From IMG/VR virus record IMGVR_UViG_3300037245_001420, positions 1 through 43,754 of that record: a stretch of 43,754 bases of DNA; one strand, written 5' to 3'. Shown piece by piece: positions 6,412-15,959 of the stretch. Positions within the stretch are counted from its first letter, which is position 1, and every line of letters starts with the position of its first letter. Under the pieces are notes generated by a model. The model saw nothing but the letters and a program-made list of their open reading frames with translations. It was not told the origin of the DNA and ran no database searches. The translations under genes and the position numbers were made by a program. The stretch comes from a virus.

Positions 6412-6636
6412 ATGGCGAAAAATATTAAAATAGGGAATATTCCTGAGCTAAAACCAAGAGAAAGCAGATTTACACTTGATAAATTAATAATTACTATTTC
6501 AGGAATAGATAATAAAGTTCATGGTGGTATGAATACTGTTTCTGATGAAGCAGAAGCAATATTATGTTTAGCTAATGAAATAGCAGAAATAAAGAAATTC
6601 TTAAGAAGAGATGTAGAAACTAGAGTTCAAGATTAG
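6412..6636 (+). CDS. Unknown small protein
   Basis: 74 residues starting at MAKN. An in-frame TTG lies six bases upstream, but the ATG after the A-rich leader is preferred. The C-terminal half is helical and acidic. It is followed two bases later by the next gene. Confidence 0.6.
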   Translation: MAKNIKIGNIPELKPRESRFTLDKLIITISGIDNKVHGGMNTVSDEAEAILCLANEIAEIKKFLRRDVETRVQD

Positions 6637-6638
6637 TT

Positions 6639-7142
6639 ATGAGAAGAATATACGAATTACCAGAACAGGAATTTTCAGGAACTATTATAAATAATTGTTT
6701 CTATGTAGAATTTGAGGATCAAGAAAGATTTTTGGATCCGATTAAAAGAGTAAGGCTTAATAGCATATTGGATTGGATTAAAGAACAAGCTAAAGAAAGC
6801 GGATTAACTGTAAAGCTTATTAAGGATAATGAGAACGAACAAATTGTTTTTATAAAAGAAAAAGAAATAAGAAAGTATAAAGAACTTGAAAAACTGCCTA
6901 TAAAAAGACTAATTGAGTTAGCTAAAAAAGGAGTTGATTATGAAGTAACTGCAAACGAGAATATGCATGTATTAAAAGACAATATTAAGTTAAAAACATT
7001 CATTTCTGACATGTTAGGTAAAGATATAAATGAATTTATTAAGAATAATACATGCAAATTTAAACCGTTTTGTAGTGATAAAATACATGGATCATGTTTT
7101 CCTAAAACAGGGATGTTTTGCGATTATTGTGATTTAAATTAA
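6639..7142 (+). CDS. Unknown protein with C-terminal cysteine cluster
   Basis: 167 residues. The C-terminus carries CKFKPFC, then GSC, then CDYC within about 28 residues, a likely zinc-binding or iron-sulfur cluster site. The rest is charged and helical. It lies just upstream of the packaging genes on the same strand. No family recognised. Confidence 0.6.
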   Translation: MRRIYELPEQEFSGTIINNCFYVEFEDQERFLDPIKRVRLNSILDWIKEQAKESGLTVKLIKDNENEQIVFIKEKEIRKYKELEKLPIKRLIELAKKGVDYEVTANENMHVLKDNIKLKTFISDMLGKDINEFIKNNTCKFKPFCSDKIHGSCFPKTGMFCDYCDLN

Positions 7143-7151
7143 AGAGACTGT

Positions 7152-7262
7152 ATGAGAACAATATACAGTATAATCAAATGTTCAATTATTGCATTAATAA
7201 ATAGCTTTAAATTAGCAAATGAATATATTAGAGCACTAAAGGCGGTTCAATCAATTTTATAA
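7152..7262 (+). CDS. Very small helical protein
   Basis: 36 residues, MRTIYSIIKCS at the start, then an amphipathic helix. The next ATG overlaps its stop (TAATG). It may be expressed together with the short frame that follows. Function unknown. Confidence 0.35.
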   Translation: MRTIYSIIKCSIIALINSFKLANEYIRALKAVQSIL

Positions 7263-7318
7263 TGGCATATAAGAAAGAAGAAATAAGTTTTGGAGTTTTT
7301 GAATTTATATTAGAATAA
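7262..7318 (+). CDS. Possible 18-residue peptide before the terminase
   Basis: MAYKKEEISFGVFEFILE, coupled to the preceding frame by TAATG and overlapping another eight-codon frame at its own stop. The chain of stop-start overlaps suggests translational relay to the small terminase gene at 7344, but the peptide may be incidental. Confidence 0.2.
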   Translation: MAYKKEEISFGVFEFILE

Positions 7319-7343
7319 TGTCTGAAGAAAAACAATATACATA

Positions 7344-7829
7344 ATGGCAGCACCTAAAGGAAATAATTATTGGGAATTTAGAAGTAAGGACGGTACAGAA
7401 CCTAAATATACTACTGAAACATTGTGGGCTAAAGCCGTTGAATATTTTCAGTGGGTAAAAGAAAACCCATTATGGGAATCTGTTCTAGTTGCAAAAGGTA
7501 TTGTGATAAATAAAGGTAAAAAAAACGAAAAAACAATATATTCTACAGCATTGCCAAAGATGAGAGCAATGACACAAAAGGCATTTCAAATATTTGCAGA
7601 CATTAGCCATACAACATGGGATAATTATTGTGCCAAAGATGATTACGTTGCAATCACTACACGCATAGGGGATATTATTTACTCTCAAAAATTCGAGGGA
7701 GCGGCAGCAACACTACTAAATCCTAACTTAATAGCACGAGAATTAGGGCTAAAAGAATATACTGATAATACTAATAAACAGACAATAGAATTTGTAAATG
7801 TTTCAAAACAATTTAAAGATAAAGAATAA
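7344..7829 (+). CDS. terS: Terminase small subunit
   Basis: 161 residues. The start MAAPKGNNYWEFRS, the central ALPKMRAMTQKAFQIFADIS helix and KFEGAAATLLNPNLIARELGL near the C-terminus match the small terminase proteins of Bacteroides phages as I know them. It recognises the packaging site and delivers DNA to the large subunit. The large terminase follows after one small gene. Family assignment is from recall of the pattern. Confidence 0.8.
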   Translation: MAAPKGNNYWEFRSKDGTEPKYTTETLWAKAVEYFQWVKENPLWESVLVAKGIVINKGKKNEKTIYSTALPKMRAMTQKAFQIFADISHTTWDNYCAKDDYVAITTRIGDIIYSQKFEGAAATLLNPNLIARELGLKEYTDNTNKQTIEFVNVSKQFKDKE

Positions 7830-7830
7830 A

Positions 7831-8073
7831 ATGGATACAATAAACGATATAATAAGCGGTTTAAAGTGGGGCGATTTAGATCCAATAGAGGCACATGCTA
7901 GAATTTGTTTATTATATAATTTTGATTATTGTATAGAACAAACAGTAAGTAGAATTAGTCTAGAATTTGTAGAGGTTGCAAAAAAGAATGATGGTAAATT
8001 AATAAATGAAATTCCAGAGGCTTTAAAAATGCTAGAACTAATAGAATCATTAGATAAATATCGAACCAATTGA
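7831..8073 (+). CDS. Small protein between the terminase subunits
   Basis: 80 residues from MDTIND, the ATG right after the small terminase stop. Helical and acidic, ending near LLYNFDYC and a long C-terminal helix. Its stop TGA overlaps the TTG start of the large terminase, so the two are coupled. It may be an accessory packaging factor, which is inference from position. Confidence 0.6.
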   Translation: MDTINDIISGLKWGDLDPIEAHARICLLYNFDYCIEQTVSRISLEFVEVAKKNDGKLINEIPEALKMLELIESLDKYRTN

Positions 8074-9251
8074 TCTATCACGTATCTACATACTACAAAA
8101 TAAAACAAATAAAGTCCAAGATTAAAGTAATCCAAGGGGGTCAATCATCCAGTAAGAACATATCAATAACTCAAATACTAATGGAAAAGGCTATTGAAAA
8201 GAAGCGAGTTATCACTGTAATGACCGATACATACGATAACTTAAAAGATGGTGCAATAAAAGACTTCAAAGATTTGTTTTATGAGTCGGGTTTAGATTGG
8301 GATGGATCATACAATAAAACCGACAAAGACTTAAAGCTCGGTCAATCCATTATACAATTCAGATATATTTCGGATACAAAAAAATCAGCCGGTAAATCTA
8401 AAAGGCGTGATATTCTTTATATAAATGAAGCGAATAAAATAGGTTGGGAGGTTGCGAGTACTTATATAGGGCGAACACACGAAGAAGTTTATATTGATTA
8501 CAATCCAGACTTTGAATTTTGGGCACATACTGAGGTCCCGAAACTATCAGATAAAGACGGTAATTCAATCAGTGAACAGATCATTGTTACCTATCTTGAT
8601 AATGAGATGTGTCCTGAGAGTGAAAGTGATTTCATTGAATCCAGAAGAGGAAATATTGAATGGTTCCGGGTGTATGGATTAGGTGAAACAGGTTTCTATT
8701 CTGAACGTCAAATCTACAGGTATAAGTTTTGTAAGTCAATACCGGACACAGCAATTAGAATACCTTCAGGAATGGACTTTGGAGTTTCTCCTGATCCTAC
8801 TATTTTAATTGATGTTTGGCTTAAGGATAATGCTCTATATGTAGATGAACGGTTCTGTATGAATAATCTAATGCCCGAAAAGATAAGAGGTGCTGAACGT
8901 ATGGCAATAGTGGACCAGATGGAGTTAATCAAACACACACGAGGTCAAGAAATAGTAGCGGATTCTGCAGGACGCACAGAAATAGATGATCTTAAAAAGT
9001 ATGGTTATAATGTAAAGGGTGTTAAAAAAGTTACAGGCGGTCAGATATTAGGAATAAAAAAATTAAAAGGTTATGATTTATACATAACAGAACGTTCCAA
9101 AAATATGAAGAAAGGTTTTGAAAAATGGTTTTTTAAAGTTGATCGAAACGGAAAAATAATACCAGAACCTGAAGGTCATGAGCCTGATGGATTAGCAGCT
9201 TTAAGGTATGTTATAATGGAACACACTCATAAAAGGGCTGGCATGTATTAA
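8070..9251 (+). CDS. terL: Terminase large subunit
   Basis: 393 residues. ATPase part: Walker A-like QGGQSSSK (residues 22-29) and Walker B RRDILYINE with E120. Nuclease part: GMDFGVSPDP with D236, VADSAGR with D298 and EPDGLAALRY with D373, the three acidic residues of the RNase H-like fold. This is the packaging motor and headful or cos nuclease. Translation begins at TTG 8070 overlapping the previous stop (TTGA); no ATG precedes the ATPase motif in frame. The gene is followed by a separate promoter for the structural genes. Confidence 0.93.
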   Translation: MIYHVSTYYKIKQIKSKIKVIQGGQSSSKNISITQILMEKAIEKKRVITVMTDTYDNLKDGAIKDFKDLFYESGLDWDGSYNKTDKDLKLGQSIIQFRYISDTKKSAGKSKRRDILYINEANKIGWEVASTYIGRTHEEVYIDYNPDFEFWAHTEVPKLSDKDGNSISEQIIVTYLDNEMCPESESDFIESRRGNIEWFRVYGLGETGFYSERQIYRYKFCKSIPDTAIRIPSGMDFGVSPDPTILIDVWLKDNALYVDERFCMNNLMPEKIRGAERMAIVDQMELIKHTRGQEIVADSAGRTEIDDLKKYGYNVKGVKKVTGGQILGIKKLKGYDLYITERSKNMKKGFEKWFFKVDRNGKIIPEPEGHEPDGLAALRYVIMEHTHKRAGMY

Positions 9252-9278
9252 TAAGTGTCCAAAATATTTACACTATTA

Positions 9279-9310
9279 TTTGATATGTCAAAAAATTAGA
9301 CATATCTTTG
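9279..9310 (+). promoter_or_regulatory. Structural operon promoter with palindromic spacer
   Basis: TTTG (9279-9282), 20 bases, then TATCTTTG (9303-9310): a perfect Bacteroidota promoter. GATATGTC and GACATATC form a palindrome covering the spacer and part of the -7 element, a natural operator for a dimeric regulator. A wider inverted repeat, TTTACAC and GTGTAAA, flanks the whole promoter. This suggests controlled late expression of portal and downstream genes. Confidence 0.75.
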
Positions 9311-9332
9311 CAAGGTGTAAAAGATTTTGACA

Positions 9333-10925
9333 ATGGCTATAAAAACTTTTCCTGAGATAGTAGATATAATAAAAGAGGGCAGACCTGATTGGGTTAAAGA
9401 AGCAATATTAGAGCATGGAAGACTTAATGTTCATATTAACGGAAAACACACAGCAGCATATCTCCAAGCAATAGACAGTATTGAAAATGCAAAACAATTA
9501 AAGCTACGAAAAGAATTTTTAACTACCAATAGACACGTATTTGCTAATCTTAGCAGACCTATAGATAAGGTTTTTAGTGCTAAAGGTGGTGGTAATATCT
9601 ATAATCTAAATACTGATTCTAAAGAAAAAAAACTTACCGATAGATTAAGTAATGTAAGACATGGCAAAACTATTCGTAATTGGATAAAAGATATCCAAGC
9701 AAATAAATATTATACTGATCCCTCTGGATTGGTATTTTTTGAATGGAATTTAGAGTCTACATTCCCTACAATAAAATCTATTAAAGCTTTACAAAATTAT
9801 GAAAGCGATGGTCGCGCTTTAGAATGGGTGTTATTCGAACCTATTGAGGATACCAAAACCCAAACAAAAACATATAGATTTGTTGATGATCAGTTCGATT
9901 ATACTATAAGTAAAAAAGGTGAGGTATTCACTGTAATAGAAGATGAGACATTTAACAATCCATTCAAAGAAGTACCTGCCATTATCAATTCCGATATTAT
10001 CAATTCTAATTTAACACATAGCGAAAGTCCGTTTGAGTTAGTTATTAGTTTAGCAGATCACTATTTAAGAACAGGAACAATTAAAAACATTAATGAATTT
10101 TTACACGGGTATCCTATATTTTGGAGATATGCAACCGATTGTCAGGCATGTAATGGCACTAGATATATTGACGGTAAAGAATGCAAGGTTTGTAGTGGAT
10201 CAGGTAAGAACTTAAATAAAGATGTTACAGATGTAATTCAAGTTGAGAGACCAAGGGCTGGTGATCCTGTACTAACTCCTGATTTAGCCGGATATGTAAC
10301 TCCACCTATTGAGACTATTCAAGAAATGAGAGTAGAACAAGATAGCCTACAGTCACTAATGGAGCTTACAGTGTGGGGATCAAAGATGGTAAAGGATGCT
10401 GCAAACGAAACAGCTACAGCAGCGTTTCTGAATGTTCAGCCAGTTAATGAACGATTGAATGGGTTTTCTGATGCTTACGAGGATATGGAAAAGAAGATGA
10501 CCGATTTTATAGGTACATTTTATCTTAAGACTTATTCTGGATCAAGTATTAGTTATGGTCGCAGATATTTGATTGAATCTCCTGATATTATATGGGGCAA
10601 ATACGAAAAAGCACGAAAAGAAGGTGTTAGTAAAGTAGCTTTAGATTATTTGTTATTACAATTCTATCAATCAGAATACAATAACGATATAGAAAACTTA
10701 ACTATAATACAAAAAAGCATAAAGCTGGAACCGTTCATACATAAAACTGATGAAGAGTTAATAAAATTACCTGTTGCCGAGCCTGATAAAAAGGCAAAAA
10801 TATATTTTAATGAATGGTTTAAGCTATTAGATACATTTGATTTATTAACTATGGATGTAAAAGCATTACAAACAGAATACGAAACATATTTAAAAACACG
10901 AGAAGATGGTACAAACGTACAATGA
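9333..10925 (+). CDS. Portal protein
   Basis: 530 residues from MAIKTF, with the ATG at 9333 preferred over the TTG six bases upstream. Position directly after the large terminase, size and overall pattern fit a portal of Bacteroidota siphoviruses. About residues 266-290 contain two CxxCxG units (CQACNG and CKVCSGSG), a DnaJ-like zinc module that I associate with portal proteins of these phages. A long helical C-terminus follows. The portal forms the ring through which DNA enters the head and joins the tail. Confidence 0.8.
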   Translation: MAIKTFPEIVDIIKEGRPDWVKEAILEHGRLNVHINGKHTAAYLQAIDSIENAKQLKLRKEFLTTNRHVFANLSRPIDKVFSAKGGGNIYNLNTDSKEKKLTDRLSNVRHGKTIRNWIKDIQANKYYTDPSGLVFFEWNLESTFPTIKSIKALQNYESDGRALEWVLFEPIEDTKTQTKTYRFVDDQFDYTISKKGEVFTVIEDETFNNPFKEVPAIINSDIINSNLTHSESPFELVISLADHYLRTGTIKNINEFLHGYPIFWRYATDCQACNGTRYIDGKECKVCSGSGKNLNKDVTDVIQVERPRAGDPVLTPDLAGYVTPPIETIQEMRVEQDSLQSLMELTVWGSKMVKDAANETATAAFLNVQPVNERLNGFSDAYEDMEKKMTDFIGTFYLKTYSGSSISYGRRYLIESPDIIWGKYEKARKEGVSKVALDYLLLQFYQSEYNNDIENLTIIQKSIKLEPFIHKTDEELIKLPVAEPDKKAKIYFNEWFKLLDTFDLLTMDVKALQTEYETYLKTREDGTNVQ

Positions 10926-11223
10926 GTTTAAAGTAACTTTTGATGATAAAGGAAAGATCATTGAAAAGAATCTAACAAAAAGGGGAACTGTTAGGATTAG
11001 CGAATTTACGGCTAATGTAAATAACAGCTATACTGACTCAACTAAATTGCTATATGAATTAGCAAAAAAAGAAGAACCTCCAAAAGAAAAAACAGATCAA
11101 AGAAAAGCTTTAGAAGCTAAAGCAAAAGAGCTTAAGGTTAAGTTTAATCCTAAATTAGGAGATGTAAAATTACTAGAAAGGATTGTTAAAATAGATCCTG
11201 AATTTAAAGTTGAAAACAAATAA
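10906..11223 (+). CDS. Small protein after the portal
   Basis: 105 residues overlapping the portal end by 20 bases. Mostly charged, with a lysine-rich helical centre (about 52-80) and a SAP- or HeH-like ending (ALEAKAKELKVKFNPKLGDVKLLERI). That short motif often binds DNA or serves as a linker in phage head proteins. Role not established. Confidence 0.6.
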   Translation: MVQTYNEFKVTFDDKGKIIEKNLTKRGTVRISEFTANVNNSYTDSTKLLYELAKKEEPPKEKTDQRKALEAKAKELKVKFNPKLGDVKLLERIVKIDPEFKVENK

Positions 11224-11235
11224 CGTAAAAGAATA

Positions 11236-12033
11236 ATGATTAAAAATATTGATGAGTTGGCGAAGTTCGTCAAAGGTGATGCAGATGTTCTGCAAAAAGC
11301 AATTGATTCTGAAGAAGAAATATCTGTAGAGTTAGTTGATGGTAGCTTTGTAAGCGATACTGAATTAGATACACTTAAGGAAAGTAGATTTAATGACGGT
11401 AAAAAAGAAGGTAATACAATTGGGTACGATCATGCGATGAAAGATATTAAAAAAGATTTTGAAATTGAATTAGAAGGTAAAGATCGGAAGAAAATTACTG
11501 AAGCAATTCAGACTAAAATCATTACAGATGCAAAGATCGAACCTGACAAGAAAGTGACTGAATTGAATACATCGCTTTCTAATCTTCAACTGAAGTATGA
11601 AACCGATCTAGGTTTAAAAGCAAAAGAAATAGGTGATCTCAATGTAAAATTAGGAGGTTATCGAATTAACGGAGATTTAACTAAACATATACCTGAAGGA
11701 TTAAATGGTATTGATGTAAATGATTTCATTACAGTAGCAAAAACTACAGCAAAATTTGAATATGATAATGATATTTTGGTAGTTAAAAAAGGTGATACTA
11801 TTTTAAAGGATAAGATGGAAAAGCCTATAAGCCCAAAAGATTATTTAACAGAATTAGCTGTTAGTAAAAAATGGTTACAAAGTGAAGGTCGTGGAGGTGG
11901 AGATGATACCGGAGGTTCCGGCACTTACAAAAACATCAATGAAGTGTATAAACATATGGAAGAAAACAAAATTAATCCATTATCCGCGGAAGGTAAAAAG
12001 TTAGTTGACGATTTTAATAAACTAAAACAATAA
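11236..12033 (+). CDS. Capsid scaffold-like protein
   Basis: 265 residues, highly charged and helical, with a coiled-coil centre (about 90-140), a glycine-rich linker (GRGGGDDTGGSGT) and a short C-terminal helical segment. Such architecture just before the major capsid gene is typical of scaffolding proteins that guide head assembly and are then removed. No protease gene was identified beside it, so it may not be cleaved by a phage enzyme. Confidence 0.7.
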   Translation: MIKNIDELAKFVKGDADVLQKAIDSEEEISVELVDGSFVSDTELDTLKESRFNDGKKEGNTIGYDHAMKDIKKDFEIELEGKDRKKITEAIQTKIITDAKIEPDKKVTELNTSLSNLQLKYETDLGLKAKEIGDLNVKLGGYRINGDLTKHIPEGLNGIDVNDFITVAKTTAKFEYDNDILVVKKGDTILKDKMEKPISPKDYLTELAVSKKWLQSEGRGGGDDTGGSGTYKNINEVYKHMEENKINPLSAEGKKLVDDFNKLKQ

Positions 12034-12037
12034 ACAA

Positions 12038-13075
12038 ATGGCAAATTACACAGATAGTGTTGAAGCCGCTGCTAATTATAAATTAAATGAAATGATGCTA
12101 AAACCTGAATTTAAGGTTAAGCCATCAGCAGCGTTATCAGTCTTCACGAAAAACACTAATTTTTTAATCCCTGCATCAGAAAGGGAACGACAATGGAACC
12201 AAAAACCATCTGATAGCACAACAGTAACAGTTAAGACTCTTAATAAGCAATCTACTACAAACGCATCTGCAAGAGCAGCAGCTCATACAGGTAGTATAAA
12301 TGATTCAAGTACTGTAAATGCTACCTATACTATTTATGCACAAAAATTCAAGTATTCAATCAAACAAGCCGATAAAGACATATTTATGTTAGGCGAAATG
12401 ATTGCGGCTCAGTTTAGAAGTGCTTTTATCGATTGGCACGAGAGAGTAGAAACTGCTTTGATTAGTTCGTTAGATACTAATAGAAGTCAGGCAGTAGTAT
12501 CAGTAACACCACAATCAGGTACGTGGGATAATTCTAATTTCTGGTTTGGAGTATCAAATTCAGAAAGGGATTTTTATTTTCAGCATATACAATCGTTTAT
12601 GCGGGAACAATATTATAATCCTACCTATGATGTAATAAATAATGTAGGTGCTGATATTGTAATGGCACAAATTGCACAACAAGGGGGCGGTAACTCTACT
12701 AATCTAGGTTGGCAACTTCCGGGTATTGATGGTGTTGTTTCAACTGGATTTGCAAACGAAACAGGATATGACTTTATGAGTTATATTTTAAAGCAAGGAA
12801 CTATAGGAATTTTACCTTGGATACCAACATTAAACCGTCAAGGTTTTGGAGATATATTCCAAGAGGGTGGTAAATATTCTACTATGCCAGATCCTTTAGG
12901 GTCCGGACTTACTTTTGCAGTACACCAATATGCTACTGCTGCTGATAATGCTACACCAGCAGAGACTCAGGATATAGACATTCAAGTTGAAATTTCATGT
13001 GATTTAGCACCATTTTATGCACCTGAAACTACATCTAATGCAAACCCAGTATTTAAAGTTGGACTTTTAACATAG
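12038..13075 (+). CDS. Major capsid protein
   Basis: 345 residues, starting MANYTDSVEAAANYKLNEMM four bases after the scaffold gene. Size, position and the pattern of long beta stretches with a conserved helix (DWHERVETALISSLD) support a capsid shell protein, probably HK97-like. No signal peptide. It is the only candidate of the right size between scaffold and connector genes. Confidence 0.8.
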   Translation: MANYTDSVEAAANYKLNEMMLKPEFKVKPSAALSVFTKNTNFLIPASERERQWNQKPSDSTTVTVKTLNKQSTTNASARAAAHTGSINDSSTVNATYTIYAQKFKYSIKQADKDIFMLGEMIAAQFRSAFIDWHERVETALISSLDTNRSQAVVSVTPQSGTWDNSNFWFGVSNSERDFYFQHIQSFMREQYYNPTYDVINNVGADIVMAQIAQQGGGNSTNLGWQLPGIDGVVSTGFANETGYDFMSYILKQGTIGILPWIPTLNRQGFGDIFQEGGKYSTMPDPLGSGLTFAVHQYATAADNATPAETQDIDIQVEISCDLAPFYAPETTSNANPVFKVGLLT

Positions 13076-13079
13076 GATT

Positions 13080-13508
13080 ATGAAAAGGATAATTATAATT
13101 TTCGCAATTTTGTTGATGGGAGTATCAACATTTGCACAAAGTAGAGGAAGAATAAAAACGGTTGCAACAGATAGCTTAAAAGGTAATAATAGCTCAATAC
13201 TTGCTACAATTCCAATTACAGGAACATACGAAAGTATGTTTATAAAAATAACTGCAACTAGGGTATCTACAGCGGCAGGAGGTGTATTTTTTCTTAAAGC
13301 CGGATTAGATGAGGCTTCTGCACAAGAAGTTAATTCAGACAATTCAAGTGTTGAGTTTATGGTAAACGACACCATGACAACTACAGATGTGGCAACACAA
13401 TATTTTAATATATTAATTGCAGAACCCGGATCCTCAAAATATTTTATATTTGGCGATGGAGATGCGAATGATACATTAAAGGTAGGGACAGAGTATTTAT
13501 TAAAATAG
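13080..13508 (+). CDS. Structural-region protein with signal peptide
   Basis: 142 residues. The first 20 form a clear Sec signal peptide (MKRIIIIFAILLMGVSTFAQ) of Bacteroidota type. The mature part is beta-rich and threonine- and glycine-rich. It lies between the capsid and connector genes, where a head decoration protein would be expected. Export and incorporation into virions seem to conflict. It may be captured from a host surface protein, or be a released factor. Confidence 0.6.
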   Translation: MKRIIIIFAILLMGVSTFAQSRGRIKTVATDSLKGNNSSILATIPITGTYESMFIKITATRVSTAAGGVFFLKAGLDEASAQEVNSDNSSVEFMVNDTMTTTDVATQYFNILIAEPGSSKYFIFGDGDANDTLKVGTEYLLK

Positions 13509-14564
13509 ATGCTTAATATAAACGAAATAAGGACAAATTTATTTGGAGTTGTAGGGCTTCGACAGCCTTACAATCCCGAATATGCAATATTGACTGCTGC
13601 TAATATAGCGAGCAGTTCAGGAATGTTCTTTGATCAATTTTCGAGTTATATAACTGTTGAGAACATTAAAGAAACGCAGCCTTATGCTGATATAACAGAT
13701 GAGAATTTTAATCTTTGGTTAACAGATAAGATTAAAGATAGTATAAGTCGTGGATTAAATCAGTGTTTTAATGAAGAAGATTTAATTGAAAATAGGTTGC
13801 TATTTGATAATAGTATTCGAAAAGTATCATCTGATGAAATTGATAATGATGGTGATTTTGTAGGATATGAAATTGAAGTATGTAAACTGAAAGATGTTAA
13901 AGCAGTAATCAATAAAATCATTGCTGAGTTTTCGGGTGCAGGAGATGTTAAGATATTATTATTTAATGATAATTTAGACGCTACTTTGCAAGATGAAACA
14001 ATAACAATCAATGCAACAAATGTACAATCTGTTGTAGATTGGGATTTGGTATATGCGAATTCTGTTGCTGGTGGTAGGTTTTACATTGGTTATTTGACCA
14101 ATGGATTAACTCCTAAGGCATACAACAGAAATTTTAATTCAGCAAACAGTCAAAACTCATTTAACATGATGGGTATACAACCTATTAAGGTGAGTGGATG
14201 GAATGCTGAGACATTATTTGATATTAACGACATTGAATATGTGCCTGAAACGTTTGGATTAAACTTTGATTTATCGAGTTATAGAGACTGGACATCAATT
14301 GCGGTTAATGATAAAAACAAATTTAAGGATGTTATAGGTTATCAGTTTGCAGTAGATATTATTGGGATGATGTATGCGAGTACTCGAACTAATGGAATTG
14401 AACGACTACAAAAAGGGAATCTTTTAATTGAATTACAGGGAGGCTTCGTTAATGATGAACTACCTGTTGTTATAGGTGTCCAGACTAAACTAAAAAATGC
14501 AATTGAAGAGGTCAAAAAAACCTTAGTAAATCCACCAGAATTACAAACATTAACATTACAATGA
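13509..14564 (+). CDS. Head or connector-region protein, unknown
   Basis: 351 residues, starting directly after the preceding stop. Mixed alpha/beta with many aromatic residues and no cysteine motif. Its place between capsid and tail genes suggests a structural component in the neck or adaptor region. It overlaps the next gene by ATGA. No family assigned. Confidence 0.6.
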   Translation: MLNINEIRTNLFGVVGLRQPYNPEYAILTAANIASSSGMFFDQFSSYITVENIKETQPYADITDENFNLWLTDKIKDSISRGLNQCFNEEDLIENRLLFDNSIRKVSSDEIDNDGDFVGYEIEVCKLKDVKAVINKIIAEFSGAGDVKILLFNDNLDATLQDETITINATNVQSVVDWDLVYANSVAGGRFYIGYLTNGLTPKAYNRNFNSANSQNSFNMMGIQPIKVSGWNAETLFDINDIEYVPETFGLNFDLSSYRDWTSIAVNDKNKFKDVIGYQFAVDIIGMMYASTRTNGIERLQKGNLLIELQGGFVNDELPVVIGVQTKLKNAIEEVKKTLVNPPELQTLTLQ

Positions 14565-15070
14565 CATTAACAGGGCTTCCATATTATATTAATGATGCTA
14601 ATACAAGGTTTACAAACCTATTATTTGAGGGTGAAGGTAAGACTATGCGCTTTGCAGGATTAGCAAATATTAATATAAGAACTGGATTACCTTATGTAAG
14701 ACAATCTAATGGTGATTATTTCGATGCTCTATTCAATGATAAGTATTATTTAACGTCATTCTTTATTGAATCAGGAGATCGAAAAGATGTACCTGCAGGA
14801 TTTACTGCACAAGTTGATTTAGTTGTTTGTGCTAATATGAAAAAGTTTGTAGCTGTTCCGGCTCAAAATATTCCTGCTTATCAGGAAGAAGATATTATTG
14901 ATAAAGTGTGGGGTGTTATGAAATTAACGTCATTCATGAGAACGGCAATAGTAACAGATTTTAACGCATTGGCAGGATTTACATATACTGAAAAAATAAA
15001 AGAAACGATACATCCTTATTTCGTATTTAGAATAAAAACAAATTTAACAGGAATTTTAAAAATAAATTAA
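14561..15070 (+). CDS. Neck or head-tail joining protein, tentative
   Basis: 169 residues, overlapping the previous stop. Beta-rich N-terminus and a helical middle (EEDIIDKVWGVMKLTSF). Order relative to the capsid and major tail genes suggests a head completion or tail terminator role. No motif confirms it. Confidence 0.5.
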   Translation: MTLTGLPYYINDANTRFTNLLFEGEGKTMRFAGLANINIRTGLPYVRQSNGDYFDALFNDKYYLTSFFIESGDRKDVPAGFTAQVDLVVCANMKKFVAVPAQNIPAYQEEDIIDKVWGVMKLTSFMRTAIVTDFNALAGFTYTEKIKETIHPYFVFRIKTNLTGILKIN

Positions 15071-15071
15071 T

Positions 15072-15959
15072 ATGGCATATAATGCATTATTAGGACAAGA
15101 AAACGCAAGCAATGTAGGACAAAAATACGCTCCTAAAGAAGACTTAGCGAGAACACTAAAAGTCATTCTGACACCTAAAGACTTTCAATTTGCAACACAA
15201 TCAGATGCAGAAACTGAAAGTAATTGGCAGGATGCGTTTGAACAAATATCTAGTAGATGTTTTGTTTTACCTTATGTATATGAAAACGAGGATAATTCAG
15301 AAGAAGCAGTAAGGCAAGATTTTCCTGGTGGAGATACTTTGGAAATCAGACCCGGTAGATATGCATCAAGAGATAAGTTTCATCTAAGTGTTTCTGACAT
15401 GAAAAAGATGGCTTCATTCAACAATAAAGAATGGAGAATGTTTAAAATTGATGCAAACGGAAACATACAAGGAACATCTTCTGATGAAGTAGTATTTAAG
15501 GGATTTGAACTTACAGAGTTTAATGTTGAAAAAATGAATCAGACCATAGGTGATGTAAAACGATTGGTTCCGGTTTATTATAAAGAACGTGAGCCTTCAG
15601 AATGGACAGATCAGCCAGTTGTGATACAGCCTCTTAAATTAAGTGCATCACCTTGGGATCCAAGAGACTTAGACGGACTTACAGATGTTGAAATAACTGT
15701 TAATTCTTCAATAGCTACATTAATAGTAGTAACAGTAACAGCACACTTAAAGGGTGTTTTAATTTCTGGATTTGACGAGGTTGCTGATTGGATATTAACA
15801 GATGCTCAAACTATAACAGGAGTGACAGATAATAATGATGGTACTTACGATCTTGCGGGATCTGGACTTGTTACAGGAACTATCAACTTATCTGCATCGG
15901 CTGATTTATCTCAGGATGGTTATGAATCAACAGGAGCACAAATTGTAACAGTAGCATAA
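15072..15959 (+). CDS. Probable major tail protein with Ig-like C-terminal domain
   Basis: 295 residues. The first 210 or so look like a tail tube protein, and the last 85 (VEITVNSS..LIVVTVTA..GVTDNNDGTYDLAGSG..) have the repeated beta-strand pattern of an Ig-like domain. Such add-ons are common at the C-terminus of siphovirus tail tube proteins and decorate the tail surface. Position before the chaperone and tape measure genes supports this. Confidence 0.65.
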   Translation: MAYNALLGQENASNVGQKYAPKEDLARTLKVILTPKDFQFATQSDAETESNWQDAFEQISSRCFVLPYVYENEDNSEEAVRQDFPGGDTLEIRPGRYASRDKFHLSVSDMKKMASFNNKEWRMFKIDANGNIQGTSSDEVVFKGFELTEFNVEKMNQTIGDVKRLVPVYYKEREPSEWTDQPVVIQPLKLSASPWDPRDLDGLTDVEITVNSSIATLIVVTVTAHLKGVLISGFDEVADWILTDAQTITGVTDNNDGTYDLAGSGLVTGTINLSASADLSQDGYESTGAQIVTVA

